A stretch of DNA of 14,729 bases from Candidatus Doudnabacteria bacterium (GCA_023245915.1 JAHFJK010000024.1:1-14729); one strand, 5' to 3'. Counted from the first letter of the stretch, positions 1 through 7,834 are shown. Numbers and translations: made by a program. Notes: a model not told the origin generated them from the sequence alone.

Positions 1-256
1 CTGTTGGATACTTTGCCAAAAGCGGGTTTATACTCTGCCAGGCTATAGAGCCGGACAGCTCTATATATTCATTGGCCACGGATTTTAAAACCATTTGCGG
101 GTCGCCGGACAGCTCTAAAACGCTGCCGTCGTCGGCAACACTTAAACCAGCCGCTTTTCGCGCCTTATCCAGGGCGATATTGGGCCCCAAAACTACCATT
201 TGCTTTTGAACCAATTCCGTAATAAATTTTTTATACTCTTCAATTTGTTCCTGCAT
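1..256 (-). CDS. Hypothetical protein, N-terminal 85 residues (runs off left edge)
   Basis: I do not recognise this family. The frame is open from an ATG at 256 to the window edge. The visible part is soluble-looking: a helical, charged start (MQEQIEEYKKFITELVQKQ), then a VLGPNIALDKARKAAGL segment, an ADDGSV turn, and an ELSG motif that occurs twice, about 24 residues apart (ELSGDPQ and ELSGSIA). There is no signal peptide or membrane segment in this start choice. Two more in-frame ATGs lie upstream at 286 and 364. I chose 256 because the sequence becomes convincingly protein-like only there, but no clear Shine-Dalgarno site supports any of the three. It lies 253 bases downstream of the large surface-protein gene on the same strand, so co-transcription is possible. 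No terminator is obvious between them. Confidence 0.6.
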   Translation of the reverse strand, partial: MQEQIEEYKKFITELVQKQMVVLGPNIALDKARKAAGLSVADDGSVLELSGDPQMVLKSVANEYIELSGSIAWQSINPLLAKYPT

Positions 257-311
257 AATTATTTTTTTATTGAGATAAAACCTCATTCCGGTTGGTGCCG
301 GAAGCCAATTT

Positions 312-509
312 TTACAACCAGTAAATATAGCCGGGTAGAATCCGCTGCCTGTCCAAAACGCCATGATATAAATTGGTCAAAAATTCCGCGTTATATAAAT
401 TAGCGGTCGCGGAATCTGCGCTAGACTGATTGATAGGTTGATTTAATTTTATTGCCTGTGATGAGCTGTCCAATCCCAATGTCCCCTTTGCAGGCGACTC
501 TGAATTGGT
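312..509 (-). other. In-frame open extension beyond the TAG stop of the surface gene
   Basis: Directly after the TAG at 510-512, the same reading frame stays open for 65 codons to a TAA at 312-314. Its first 40 residues are Ser/Thr/Gln/Asn-rich like the tail of the preceding protein (for example TNSESPAKGTLGLDSSSQ), and the end is more hydrophobic (ILPGYIYWL). It could be a C-terminus cut off by a nonsense mutation, a readthrough extension, a base-calling error, or chance. The other two frames here also contain protein-like stretches, which weakens the case. Confidence 0.35.
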
Positions 510-3500
510 CTACGGAGAACCTTGCGGAGACGACGAAGTACCCGGAAGTGTTGGATTTTGTGCAGTGCCCGCGCCGGTAGGCGGCCCGATATTTACAGTC
601 ACATTTGGTTTAGTTCCTGGCTGCTGCGCCTGCTGGTTTTGCCTCTGCTTCTCCAATATATCAAAAGGCGTAAGTCCGCCTAAGACTTCCGGCGCGGTCT
701 CCACGGCAGGCGGGGCTTCTTCGGTTGTCTGCGGCTCGTAAGAGGTAAACGAAAAGCCCTCTTCTCCTGGACGGACCGCCCCGGCCAAATGGCCCTGGGC
801 GTCGTAAATATTCACGACCCCGTTTACGTACCAAACCCAGCCCGTGGGATGCTCCGGGTCGCCCAAAGGCAATGCTCCACGGCCGACTGGACTGGCCGCG
901 GCAGCTTTCCCCGAATCGTCAACTTCGATTAAATCCGGCGAGTATCGTTTAACTTGGAGAGTGTTTGTTGTCGGGTCAAAAAACACCACGCTGCGCGGAT
1001 CCACATTCAAATCCTGCTGGGCAAAAATTATCTGTGGTTCATCCGGTCCGGCCAGCAATTTTACGTCTGGAGTAAACAACGCGGTATGCCCGCTTTCGTA
1101 CTGCGCCACAAGCATATTGCCGCTGGAAAGCCTGGCGGCAATGTCCGAAGTTTGCTCGCTTAGGACCCTGCCGAATTCCGAATTAAACTCCACAATATGC
1201 AGCTGTTCTTCCAGAGGATCGGCAAACGCCACAGTCCTTGTCAAACTGCTCGCCTCTCCCGAAACCGCGACGGGGCCCGCATTAAGTTCTCTCAGATTGG
1301 CGGCTACCGTTTTCGAAGCCGTAGAGGGATTGTAATCATAATATCTGGCGGACAAGTTGCCCTGCTCATCTATAAACAGCACTGTTTCGCGCACCGACTC
1401 GGCGGTTGGCGCAGTGGATTTTACATAAATCGGCACGGGCTCGCCGGGATCGGTAATAAGCACCAGCTGGGGTAAGCCGCCGGTTTTTAGCATCAATCCT
1501 GCCGAGCCGTCCGCAAAACTAACCGCGCTGTAGCTGCTGTTGGGAATCCGGTGCGTTGTCATCACCGGATTAAGATTAAGCGGCAATTCGCCCGGAACAG
1601 GAATAGTTACAGGTTCCACCCGGGCACGATCCGCAAAAACAGTCGCCGAAGGCGGAGCCTCGCTGACCACCCCTGTGCCGGGATCAAAAATCTTGAAACC
1701 GCCGTTTTGGTCCACAAGCTCGTAGTAAGGCCTGGAATGGCCCGGATTGTTGAGATCAAACAATTCCACCACGTTTAAGGGCTGAACCGGAGAAATAAAT
1801 TGCAGTTCCCCCTGGCTGTTGAAAATCAAATTGCGGCCGCTTACGTCCCAATGGCCGAGTTGATAACCGTCATTAAGCGCGGAGACTTCCAAAGGTATTT
1901 CTATAGATAGTCCTCCAAACTTTTTGGTGTAAGCTTCCTGGATTTGTTCAATGGTCAGCGTGCCGCCGTAAGCTTCCTGTTTTTGCTCCTGGCTGCCGTA
2001 CTGAAAAATATCCAAAATAGTCGGCGTTGAAAAATTATCAGTATCGGCAACTCTAAAGTTATAAGCCTGATTTAAATCCGCCGAATTTTTTAAATAAGAG
2101 CTCGAAATCCCGGTTAGATTGCCTTGTGAGTCATACCTTAAAGTATGCAGGCCCTCCCTTTCGGATGCCAGTTTGTAGGTGGCTGTAAGCTGTCCGTCGG
2201 TCATGACCCTGGTTTCCGTGCCATGCCATTCCAGCACTGTTTCTGCGCCGGGGACGTCTCCGTTGAGCCGGCTAAGACGCACCACGCCCTTCCCTTCTTC
2301 CGCATTCAAGTCCCAGTCCGCCGCAAGCTGGTAACTCTGGCCGGGAGGAATGATACGTATATAGAATGAGCCAGTAGGGACTTCACCATTTATAGGCAGG
2401 TATAATTGGCCAATCTCCGCGCCCCTTTTTCCGTCCCCTAAGTCTTCGTAAATCTTTAAAGTCGCGGTATACTCGCCGGTAACGTTCGGCAGATTATATA
2501 TCGCGTCCGTATCAATAATGGCCTTGTCAAGCTTAATGTTTGACGTGTCAATTTCCGATTTTGGTTGAACAAGTGATAAAATTCCGCCAAGTGGCAGATT
2601 GTGCTGCTCAAAGAAAGACGCAACCGGCAGGTAACCGGCTGTCATTGCCTGTTCTCCCAGTATGGTTGTCGCCGCTTGCGTAAGATTTACAGCCGGTTGC
2701 GCCACTGCGGAGGGGTTAGGTGCCGGCGGGGCGTTTTCGTCAACTTCGTCAACCGGTTGATTGTCAGCCGGCCGTCGCTTAATCTCCACATCGTTGAAAT
2801 CCGCGGCGCCGCCGGCCGCAAAAAATTCATCCTGATTTGCGTAAGCATGGCCCGTTTCATCATAAACCGTATCGTTGTTGTTATATTTATAAAAAGTATG
2901 CTGGGTCTGTGTTTCTTGAGGAGATGTTGAATCGGGGTCTGCGAGTGGAGCTTGAACGCTTGTGTCTTGAGCAGCAGCGGGAATCATATCTTCCTGCTCG
3001 TCCTTGGGCAGAATGTTTTGATTTTCGTCTCCCTGCGTTGGCTGTGACTGAAGCGCGGCTTCACCCGACTGGGAAGGAACAGCCGGTTTTTCCTCGATAG
3101 ATGAACCGTCGGATGAACCAGCAGATAAAACTTCAACTTCTGGCGCAGCTTGAGAAGATTGGACAGTTTGTTCAGCCGATACCTGTTCGTCCAGAGGCCC
3201 AATAAGTTCTTGCGGTTTGTCCACGGGGGCTGCTTGGATCACAGCTTCAGTTTGGGGTTCGGTTTGGGTCGCCTCCGGAGACTGTTGTTCAGCCGGGGTT
3301 TGATCTAAGGCCCCGGCATCAGCCTGCTCTTGATCAACCGCGGTTTCCACGATTTCTTCCGGTAAGGCCGCTTCCTCTGCTGGCGCATCCTGCGGAGCCG
3401 GCACATCCACCATTTCTTCTCCTTCGTCTGCCCTTGCCACCGGCGGACCAAAAATATCACTTACTGCTTTTCTAATCTGGCCGGTTTTAATGTCGTCTTT

Positions 3501-3686
3501 TAGCGTGCTCACAATCACCGGCTTGCTGCTTTGCGCCACATTGCCTCCCAGCCCGGCCAATCCCGACGCAATTCCCAAACCCCCCAAAATTTTTTCTTTG
3601 ACGGTGGGCTTTTTGTGCAACCTTTTAACCCTTTTGATTTTAACTTTTTCCATTTTATTTGATCTTTTTTTAGATCTTTTTTTCAT
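510..3686 (-). CDS. Large low-complexity exported or surface protein, unrecognised
   Basis: A 1058-residue protein of no family I can name. A very basic N-terminus (residues 1-32) precedes a short Gly/Ala/Leu hydrophobic stretch (33-51); VARADEGEE near 83-91 could be a signal-peptidase site, so export or membrane anchoring is likely. Residues about 88-262 and 305-335 are Ala/Glu/Pro/Gln/Ser-rich and look disordered. From about 340 to 980 the sequence is beta-rich and carries a recurring D/N-x-QG-x-L motif (RYDSQGNLT 517, IFNSQGELQ 621, FIDEQGNLS 771, IYDAQGHLA 960), suggesting repeated blades or strands. The last 80 residues are again Pro/Gln/Thr-rich. The start at 3686 is supported by AGGA ten bases upstream; Met12 at 3653 is an alternative. 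It follows secA on the same strand after 154 bases. The frame stays open for 65 codons beyond its TAG stop. Confidence 0.85.
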   Translation of the reverse strand: MKKRSKKRSNKMEKVKIKRVKRLHKKPTVKEKILGGLGIASGLAGLGGNVAQSSKPVIVSTLKDDIKTGQIRKAVSDIFGPPVARADEGEEMVDVPAPQDAPAEEAALPEEIVETAVDQEQADAGALDQTPAEQQSPEATQTEPQTEAVIQAAPVDKPQELIGPLDEQVSAEQTVQSSQAAPEVEVLSAGSSDGSSIEEKPAVPSQSGEAALQSQPTQGDENQNILPKDEQEDMIPAAAQDTSVQAPLADPDSTSPQETQTQHTFYKYNNNDTVYDETGHAYANQDEFFAAGGAADFNDVEIKRRPADNQPVDEVDENAPPAPNPSAVAQPAVNLTQAATTILGEQAMTAGYLPVASFFEQHNLPLGGILSLVQPKSEIDTSNIKLDKAIIDTDAIYNLPNVTGEYTATLKIYEDLGDGKRGAEIGQLYLPINGEVPTGSFYIRIIPPGQSYQLAADWDLNAEEGKGVVRLSRLNGDVPGAETVLEWHGTETRVMTDGQLTATYKLASEREGLHTLRYDSQGNLTGISSSYLKNSADLNQAYNFRVADTDNFSTPTILDIFQYGSQEQKQEAYGGTLTIEQIQEAYTKKFGGLSIEIPLEVSALNDGYQLGHWDVSGRNLIFNSQGELQFISPVQPLNVVELFDLNNPGHSRPYYELVDQNGGFKIFDPGTGVVSEAPPSATVFADRARVEPVTIPVPGELPLNLNPVMTTHRIPNSSYSAVSFADGSAGLMLKTGGLPQLVLITDPGEPVPIYVKSTAPTAESVRETVLFIDEQGNLSARYYDYNPSTASKTVAANLRELNAGPVAVSGEASSLTRTVAFADPLEEQLHIVEFNSEFGRVLSEQTSDIAARLSSGNMLVAQYESGHTALFTPDVKLLAGPDEPQIIFAQQDLNVDPRSVVFFDPTTNTLQVKRYSPDLIEVDDSGKAAAASPVGRGALPLGDPEHPTGWVWYVNGVVNIYDAQGHLAGAVRPGEEGFSFTSYEPQTTEEAPPAVETAPEVLGGLTPFDILEKQRQNQQAQQPGTKPNVTVNIGPPTGAGTAQNPTLPGTSSSPQGSP

Positions 3687-3711
3687 TTTAAGCGATTCCT
3701 ATTTCATTCTT

Positions 3712-3753
3712 GATAAAACAGCAAATCAATTCATAGCGATTTCCTGTTTTATC
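3712..3753 (-). promoter_or_regulatory. Imperfect 15-bp palindrome at the 5' end of the surface-gene transcript
   Basis: GATAAAACAG (3712-3721) and CTGTTTTATC (3744-3753) are perfect inverted repeats. After one mismatched pair the stem continues with AAATC (3723-3727) and GATTT (3738-3742), leaving a 10-base loop. The outer arm overlaps a putative -10 box. It could therefore be a DNA operator, or an RNA hairpin ending 25 bases before the start codon. Its inner region holds AGGAAATCGCTATG followed by AAT TGA. No U-tract follows, so a terminator is unlikely. Confidence 0.55.
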
Positions 3754-3778
3754 TTAGCACAATTCAAGCCAAAACCAA
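3751..3778 (-). promoter_or_regulatory. Putative promoter of the surface-protein gene
   Basis: On the minus strand, TTGGTT (3773-3778) and TAAGAT (3751-3756) are separated by 16 bases, a moderate sigma-70-type match. Transcription would begin near 3744, inside the palindrome, giving a leader of about 58 bases. This is a pattern match only. Confidence 0.35.
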
Positions 3779-3840
3779 AAAATTATGTTGCAATTATCCA
3801 CATACTGATTTTATAATAGTACGGTACTTATAAGCCTCGT

Positions 3841-6234
3841 TTAGTCAAAATTAACGATTCTATGCAAAATCTGCGCCGAACCTTTTCTGTTAAAATATCC
3901 AAATACCAGGGAAACGAACCTTTCCTTTATCTCGGTTTGCAGATGTTTATACAGCTGTCGGCTTTCCAAAGCGTAATCTATGAGCGGATCGGGCGTAGCG
4001 TAAGAAAACAGGCTGGCTTCTTCTTTCAATGTTTCCATGAGTTCCAAATGCCCGCCCCAGCAATCGTCAATAATCTGCAAAAGTAAATTTTGCGCGGAAG
4101 AAAATACCTCATTCTGGCTTACGGATGAAGCCAAATTTTGCAAATCTTCCAAAAACTGTCGTGCCGCCGCGGTAATAAACTTTTTTTGATGCTTTTGCGG
4201 TGATAATCCCAATATAGATGTAATTTGCGGCGCCGGAAGATTTAAGCGGAAAATTTTGAGCAGCTGTTTTGTTATGAGCTCCGGGTCTTTAAGCGCCAAA
4301 GTATATTGAAAAATTTCCGCAATGCATTCTTTAAAAAATTTTGAAAATTCCGGCTGGTTTTCCAACAGGCTTTCCCGTAAACCGTAAATCGCCTTTCTCT
4401 GAAAATTAACCACGGCATCATATTTATAAAGATACAGCCGGCTGTCCAAATTTCGGCTGTCAACAAATTCCTGCGCCTTGGAAAACGCGCGGCTTAAGCT
4501 TGCGCCGGAAATATATTCATTTTCCGCAATATCCAAATTTTCCATAACATCAATAATGCTTTCATCGCCGAACAGTTGCATAATTTCATCTTCCATGGAA
4601 ACCAAAAAAATTGACTCTCCTTTTTCGCCCTGCCTGCCGCTACGGCCGATGAGCTGATCGTCTACCCGTCTTGATTCATGCCTTTCAGTCCCAATGACAA
4701 ATAACCCGCCTAAGCTTTCCACTCCGTCTCCAAGAAGGATATCTGTTCCTCTCCCGGCCATGTTGGTAGCTAGCGTGATCATGCCCTTTTGTCCGGCCAT
4801 GGCAATTTTTTGGGCTTCTGCCCTGTCGTCTTTAGCCGTTAAAAGCAGGAAAGGATAATTATTTCCGTCCAGCAAATTTGCCAGCTTATGAGCGGTTTCG
4901 ACGTTCCGCGTGCCAAGCAGCAGCGGCTGGCCTTTGCGATAAATTTCCTCCACTAATCGAAGCAAGCCTGAAAATTTCCCTTTTTCGGTCTTAAAAAACA
5001 AATCCGGATGGTCAACCCTGATTATAGGCCGGTTAGTCGGAATTTGAACCACTTCCAGCTTATAAACTTTATTTAATTCATCCCGCGCCCGCATTACCGT
5101 GCCGCTCATGCCGGAAAGCTTTTCGTACATAGGAAAAAAATTTTGGAAGGTGATTGAAGCCCTGGTCTTGTCCGTGTCATTAATTTTAACTTTTTCTTTG
5201 GCCTCAAGGGCCTGGTGCAAGCCGTCGGTAAACCTGCGACCAGGTAATACCCGCCCGGTAAATTCATCTACAATTTCCACGCCACCTCCGGTTATAATAT
5301 AATCACGGTCCTTGACAAAAATTGCTTTAGCTTTGAGGCAGGCTTCCAAATAAAAAGTATACGCGGGATTTTCTTTGGAAAATAAAGGTTTTTTTAACAA
5401 TTCTTCTGCCTTGCTTATGCCTTCGTCAGTAATGGCAACCAGTTTTTTTGAATGGTCCACAATATAATCTGTATCCTCAATCAGTTTACCCACAACTTGA
5501 GTAAACAAATCGTAAAAAGTTCTTTCTTCTTTTACCGGTTCGGCAATTATAAGCGGGGTACGTGATTCGTCTATTAAAATACTGTCAATTTCATCCACGA
5601 TTCCAAAATTTAACGGATGGCTTTTCCGCAAGACCCTGTCGCTTTTGGAAAAAACTAAATTGTCCCGCAAATAATCAAAGCCCACTTCTTGGTTGCTAAC
5701 ATAGGTAATGTCGGCTCCGTAAGCTTCCTGTCGCTCTGCTGTTTTCATGGCTGAGCTGACATATCCGACCGACATTTCCAAAAAATCATAGAGCTTACCC
5801 ATCCATTTGGCATCGCGCTCGGCAAGATAATCATTAGTCGTAATAATATGCACTCCTCTTCCGGCCAAAGAGTTTAAGTATACCGGCATGGTTTCGGTTA
5901 AAGTCTTTCCCTCGCCGGCTTTCATTTCGACTACCTGGCCAGAATGAATTACCAGCCCGGCTAAAATTTGCACCGGGTAAGGCGACTGTTTAAGCACGCG
6001 CCGCGCGGCTTCGGCAGTCACAGCGAAACATTCCACCGTCAAGCTGTCCAGATCGCGGCCTTTTTGCAATTCATCTTTGAATGCCAAAGCCGCAAGCTTT
6101 AATTCTTTGTCGCTAAAGGCTTTTGCCTCCTCTATAGCCTTTAAAATCAGACCAACCCGGTTTTCCAGTTTTTTCAAGGCCAGCCGGTCTAAAAATTGAT
6201 TGGCGCGGTCTTTTATATTTTCCAAAAATGGCAT
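3841..6234 (-). CDS. secA: SecA preprotein translocase ATPase, divergent
   Basis: The cytoplasmic and membrane-associated ATPase that drives proteins through SecYEG. Visible in order: DEAD-like NBD1 with Walker A MKAGEGKT (104-111), TNDYLAERDAKWMG (133-146), FDYLRDN (186-192) and Walker B VDEIDSILIDESRTPLII (213-230); the preprotein cross-linking region (about 231-365); NBD2 with LSGMSGTV, TNMAGRGTDI (490-499), GTERHESRR and QLIGRSGRQG (527-536); then the scaffold helix. It has 797 residues against about 900 in E. coli and lacks the C-terminal zinc-binding tail. The usually strong LREGIGLRGYxQxDPL block is here LKEEASLFSYATPDPL (736-751), and YDDVMNKQR is YDAVVNFQR. These changes suggest either a fast-evolving housekeeping SecA or an accessory SecA2-like copy. 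ATG start at 6234, without a clear Shine-Dalgarno site. A large exported-looking protein lies directly downstream. Confidence 0.94.
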   Translation of the reverse strand: MPFLENIKDRANQFLDRLALKKLENRVGLILKAIEEAKAFSDKELKLAALAFKDELQKGRDLDSLTVECFAVTAEAARRVLKQSPYPVQILAGLVIHSGQVVEMKAGEGKTLTETMPVYLNSLAGRGVHIITTNDYLAERDAKWMGKLYDFLEMSVGYVSSAMKTAERQEAYGADITYVSNQEVGFDYLRDNLVFSKSDRVLRKSHPLNFGIVDEIDSILIDESRTPLIIAEPVKEERTFYDLFTQVVGKLIEDTDYIVDHSKKLVAITDEGISKAEELLKKPLFSKENPAYTFYLEACLKAKAIFVKDRDYIITGGGVEIVDEFTGRVLPGRRFTDGLHQALEAKEKVKINDTDKTRASITFQNFFPMYEKLSGMSGTVMRARDELNKVYKLEVVQIPTNRPIIRVDHPDLFFKTEKGKFSGLLRLVEEIYRKGQPLLLGTRNVETAHKLANLLDGNNYPFLLLTAKDDRAEAQKIAMAGQKGMITLATNMAGRGTDILLGDGVESLGGLFVIGTERHESRRVDDQLIGRSGRQGEKGESIFLVSMEDEIMQLFGDESIIDVMENLDIAENEYISGASLSRAFSKAQEFVDSRNLDSRLYLYKYDAVVNFQRKAIYGLRESLLENQPEFSKFFKECIAEIFQYTLALKDPELITKQLLKIFRLNLPAPQITSILGLSPQKHQKKFITAAARQFLEDLQNLASSVSQNEVFSSAQNLLLQIIDDCWGGHLELMETLKEEASLFSYATPDPLIDYALESRQLYKHLQTEIKERFVSLVFGYFNRKGSAQILHRIVNFD

Positions 6235-6278
6235 GTTTTTAAAAAATTATTTGTTCGGATTCGACCGAATTTGATGGT

Positions 6279-6284
6279 ATTATA
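6279..6284 (-). promoter_or_regulatory. Putative secA promoter -10 box
   Basis: A perfect TATAAT on the minus strand lies 45 bases upstream of the secA start, in the 85-base gap after dinB. The -35 is weak (TTAAAT, 16 bases away). Between the -10 and the start is a small inverted repeat, TTCGG (6254-6258) with CCGAA (6265-6269), which would lie in the mRNA leader. Confidence 0.4.
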
Positions 6285-6319
6285 TCATGCGGCAATTGAA
6301 ATTTAAAATTTTAATTCTG

Positions 6320-7834
6320 TCATTTCTCCTTTATCCTGCCAAACCCCACCGAATCCTGAAAAACCTCTTTAGCAGAAAGGATGGGAACTCGACAAATACT
6401 AAAGTCGCCGTACTTAGTGTTAATTTTATCTAAAGCTACCACGACTCTTTTTAAACGCTCTTCGTCTCCAAACAAACTAAGTTGATTAATGTTGGGGCAC
6501 AGGCCGGCTATGGTGACGCCAATGAGCTTAAATTCCAAGCCTGATAAATTCCTTGAAACATTTTCAAAAATTTTCATTGCCTGCAAAAAAATTTCCCGGC
6601 CGTCGTAAACAAAAAATCCCAACTTTTTGCTTTGTCCAAAACCCTCGTAATTTTTATCGCTTGCCCCGCCGCTAATTTTACCTGCCTTTAAATTACCATC
6701 AACTTGTGTTTTGTTATTTGCCGATGATGCTACTCTAGCGTTACCATAAAAATTAGCGGCGGGGTGGATATAAAAATGGATGACGTTACCCATCAATCCC
6801 TGCTTGCGCAACCTTCGAGCCACCATTTCGCACAATTTATACAAAACCGGCGCGAAAAATTCTTTCTTGCGATATTCCTGAGGCAACGTATACATATGCC
6901 CAATGGATTTTATTTCCTCTTCCTGCTCCACTTCCGGTTTCCACGATCCTTCCAATTGGCCCATTTTGTGTAAATGGTAACCGTTAATGCCAAACCGGGC
7001 TACCAGCCGGCTTAAAGGATAATTTTTTAAATCCAATAAAGTTTTTACACCCAAAGCGTTTAAATTTTTCTCCTGCCTGCGCGCGATCCCCGGAATGTCG
7101 GTGAGTTTTAAGCGATGATAAAGGTCGGATTTGGATAATATTAGTGTGTCATCCCGGCCAAGCCCCGACGAAAGTCGGGGCGCGAGCCGGGATCCAGAAA
7201 CAAGCTTGGACCTGGATTCCGGATATCCCTCACCTTTTTTAAAATTCTGATCGAGGTCCAAAAGGTGAGGGATTCCGGAATGACATGAGGGAAATATTGC
7301 TACTATCCCATCCGGTTTTTTCATATCCGAGGCAATTTTTGCCACCAATTTATTTTCGGCAATGCCGATGCTGCAGGTTAAATAATCCGCAACCTCCTTT
7401 TTCATCCTACGCTTGATTTCTTTGGCAATTCTAATTGCTTCTTCAAATGGATTTGTCCAGTTTGAAATTTGAAATTTGTTATTTGAAATTCTTATGTTAC
7501 ACGCCTTGCTCATATCCGCGAACAGCTCGTCTATACTATATTGCTCGACAAATGCCGTGTAATCGCTCACGATTTTTATCACGCGCTTAATGTAGAGGCG
7601 ATAACGGTCCGGGCTGGTTTTAGTCAAAATGATTTTGGGATAGAGCTTGCGGGCTTCCCAGACTGGCGTGCCGGTTTTTATGCCCCAGCGCTTGGCTTCT
7701 ATGCTGGCCGCGATAATTATGCCGCCTAAATGTTCACACACGCCCAAAGGCTTGCCTCGCCATACAGGATTATCCTGCTGCTCCACAGAGGCAAAATAGC
7801 TGTTCATGTCGAGATGGAAGATGATATTAACCAT
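6320..7834 (-). CDS. dinB: DNA polymerase IV (DinB, Y family) with in-frame repeat insertions
   Basis: A translesion DNA polymerase. Residues are numbered from the ATG at 7834. Catalytic palm motif HLDMNSYFASVEQ (7-19) supplies the first Asp; YSIDELFAD (99-107) supplies the Asp-Glu pair. CSIGIAENKLVAKIASDMKKPDG (154-176) is the family signature, DIPGIARRQEKNLNALG (246-262) is the thumb helix-hairpin-helix, and the little finger follows. QLSLF (451-455) fits a beta-clamp-binding motif. The 504 residues exceed the usual 350-420 because of three repeat-derived segments: a heptamer array (residues about 115-125), a palindromic element (about 183-231, between fingers/palm and thumb) and a 16-bp-armed palindrome in the little finger (about 362-394). 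A TTG at 7852 would add six residues (MVIVIV); the ATG matches the family N-terminus better. No clear Shine-Dalgarno site. secA follows after 85 bases. Confidence 0.93.
   Translation of the reverse strand: MVNIIFHLDMNSYFASVEQQDNPVWRGKPLGVCEHLGGIIIAASIEAKRWGIKTGTPVWEARKLYPKIILTKTSPDRYRLYIKRVIKIVSDYTAFVEQYSIDELFADMSKACNIRISNNKFQISNWTNPFEEAIRIAKEIKRRMKKEVADYLTCSIGIAENKLVAKIASDMKKPDGIVAIFPSCHSGIPHLLDLDQNFKKGEGYPESRSKLVSGSRLAPRLSSGLGRDDTLILSKSDLYHRLKLTDIPGIARRQEKNLNALGVKTLLDLKNYPLSRLVARFGINGYHLHKMGQLEGSWKPEVEQEEEIKSIGHMYTLPQEYRKKEFFAPVLYKLCEMVARRLRKQGLMGNVIHFYIHPAANFYGNARVASSANNKTQVDGNLKAGKISGGASDKNYEGFGQSKKLGFFVYDGREIFLQAMKIFENVSRNLSGLEFKLIGVTIAGLCPNINQLSLFGDEERLKRVVVALDKINTKYGDFSICRVPILSAKEVFQDSVGFGRIKEK
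6664..6764. repeat. Palindromic element with 16-bp perfect arms inside dinB
   Basis: CCCCGCCGCTAATTTT (6664-6679) and AAAATTAGCGGCGGGG (6749-6764) are perfect inverted repeats around a 69-base interior. It lies in the little-finger coding region and is translated from HPAANFYG through GKISGGASDK. Typical little fingers have no such stretch between the beta strand and the DGREI motif, so it reads as an insertion that kept the frame open. No obvious target duplication. Confidence 0.8.
7147..7285. repeat. Palindromic element (TGTCATCCCGG ends) inside dinB
   Basis: Ends are TGTCATCCCGG (7147-7157) and CCGGAATGACA (7275-7285), one mismatch. Hairpin one: ATCCCGGC (7151-7158) with GCCGGGAT (7186-7193), enclosing GCCCCGAC-GAAA-GTCGGGGC (7162-7181). 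Hairpin two: ATTCCGGA plus ATCCCTCACCTTTT (7216-7238) with the complementary stretch 7260-7281, one bulged base. The whole element is translated in dinB as about 48 residues absent from typical DinB. The recJ element at 13316-13431 has the same ends. Confidence 0.88.
7461..7488. repeat. Heptanucleotide array TTTGAAA (x4) inside dinB
   Basis: Four consecutive 7-mers: TTTGAAA, TTTGAAA, TTTGTTA, TTTGAAA. Read from the minus strand they encode part of RISNNKFQISNW, between the catalytic SIDE motif and the SIGIA signature. Twenty-eight bases is not a multiple of three, so copy-number changes other than by three would shift the frame. Confidence 0.85.

Noticed and set aside
257..403. Competing reading frames after the surface gene (MAFWTGSGFYPAIF; FGQAADSTRLYLLVV)
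   Set aside because: Short, without start signals or homology I recognise; kept only as alternative starts for the left-edge gene.
844..1335. Plus-strand open frame of 163 codons opposite the surface-protein gene
   Set aside because: It lies wholly antisense to the 1058-residue gene, has no recognisable motif or start signal, and its composition mirrors the GC-rich codons of the opposite strand.
3712..3753. Palindrome as the secA terminator
   Set aside because: No U-tract follows on either strand and it overlaps a promoter-like -10, so an operator or leader hairpin fits better.
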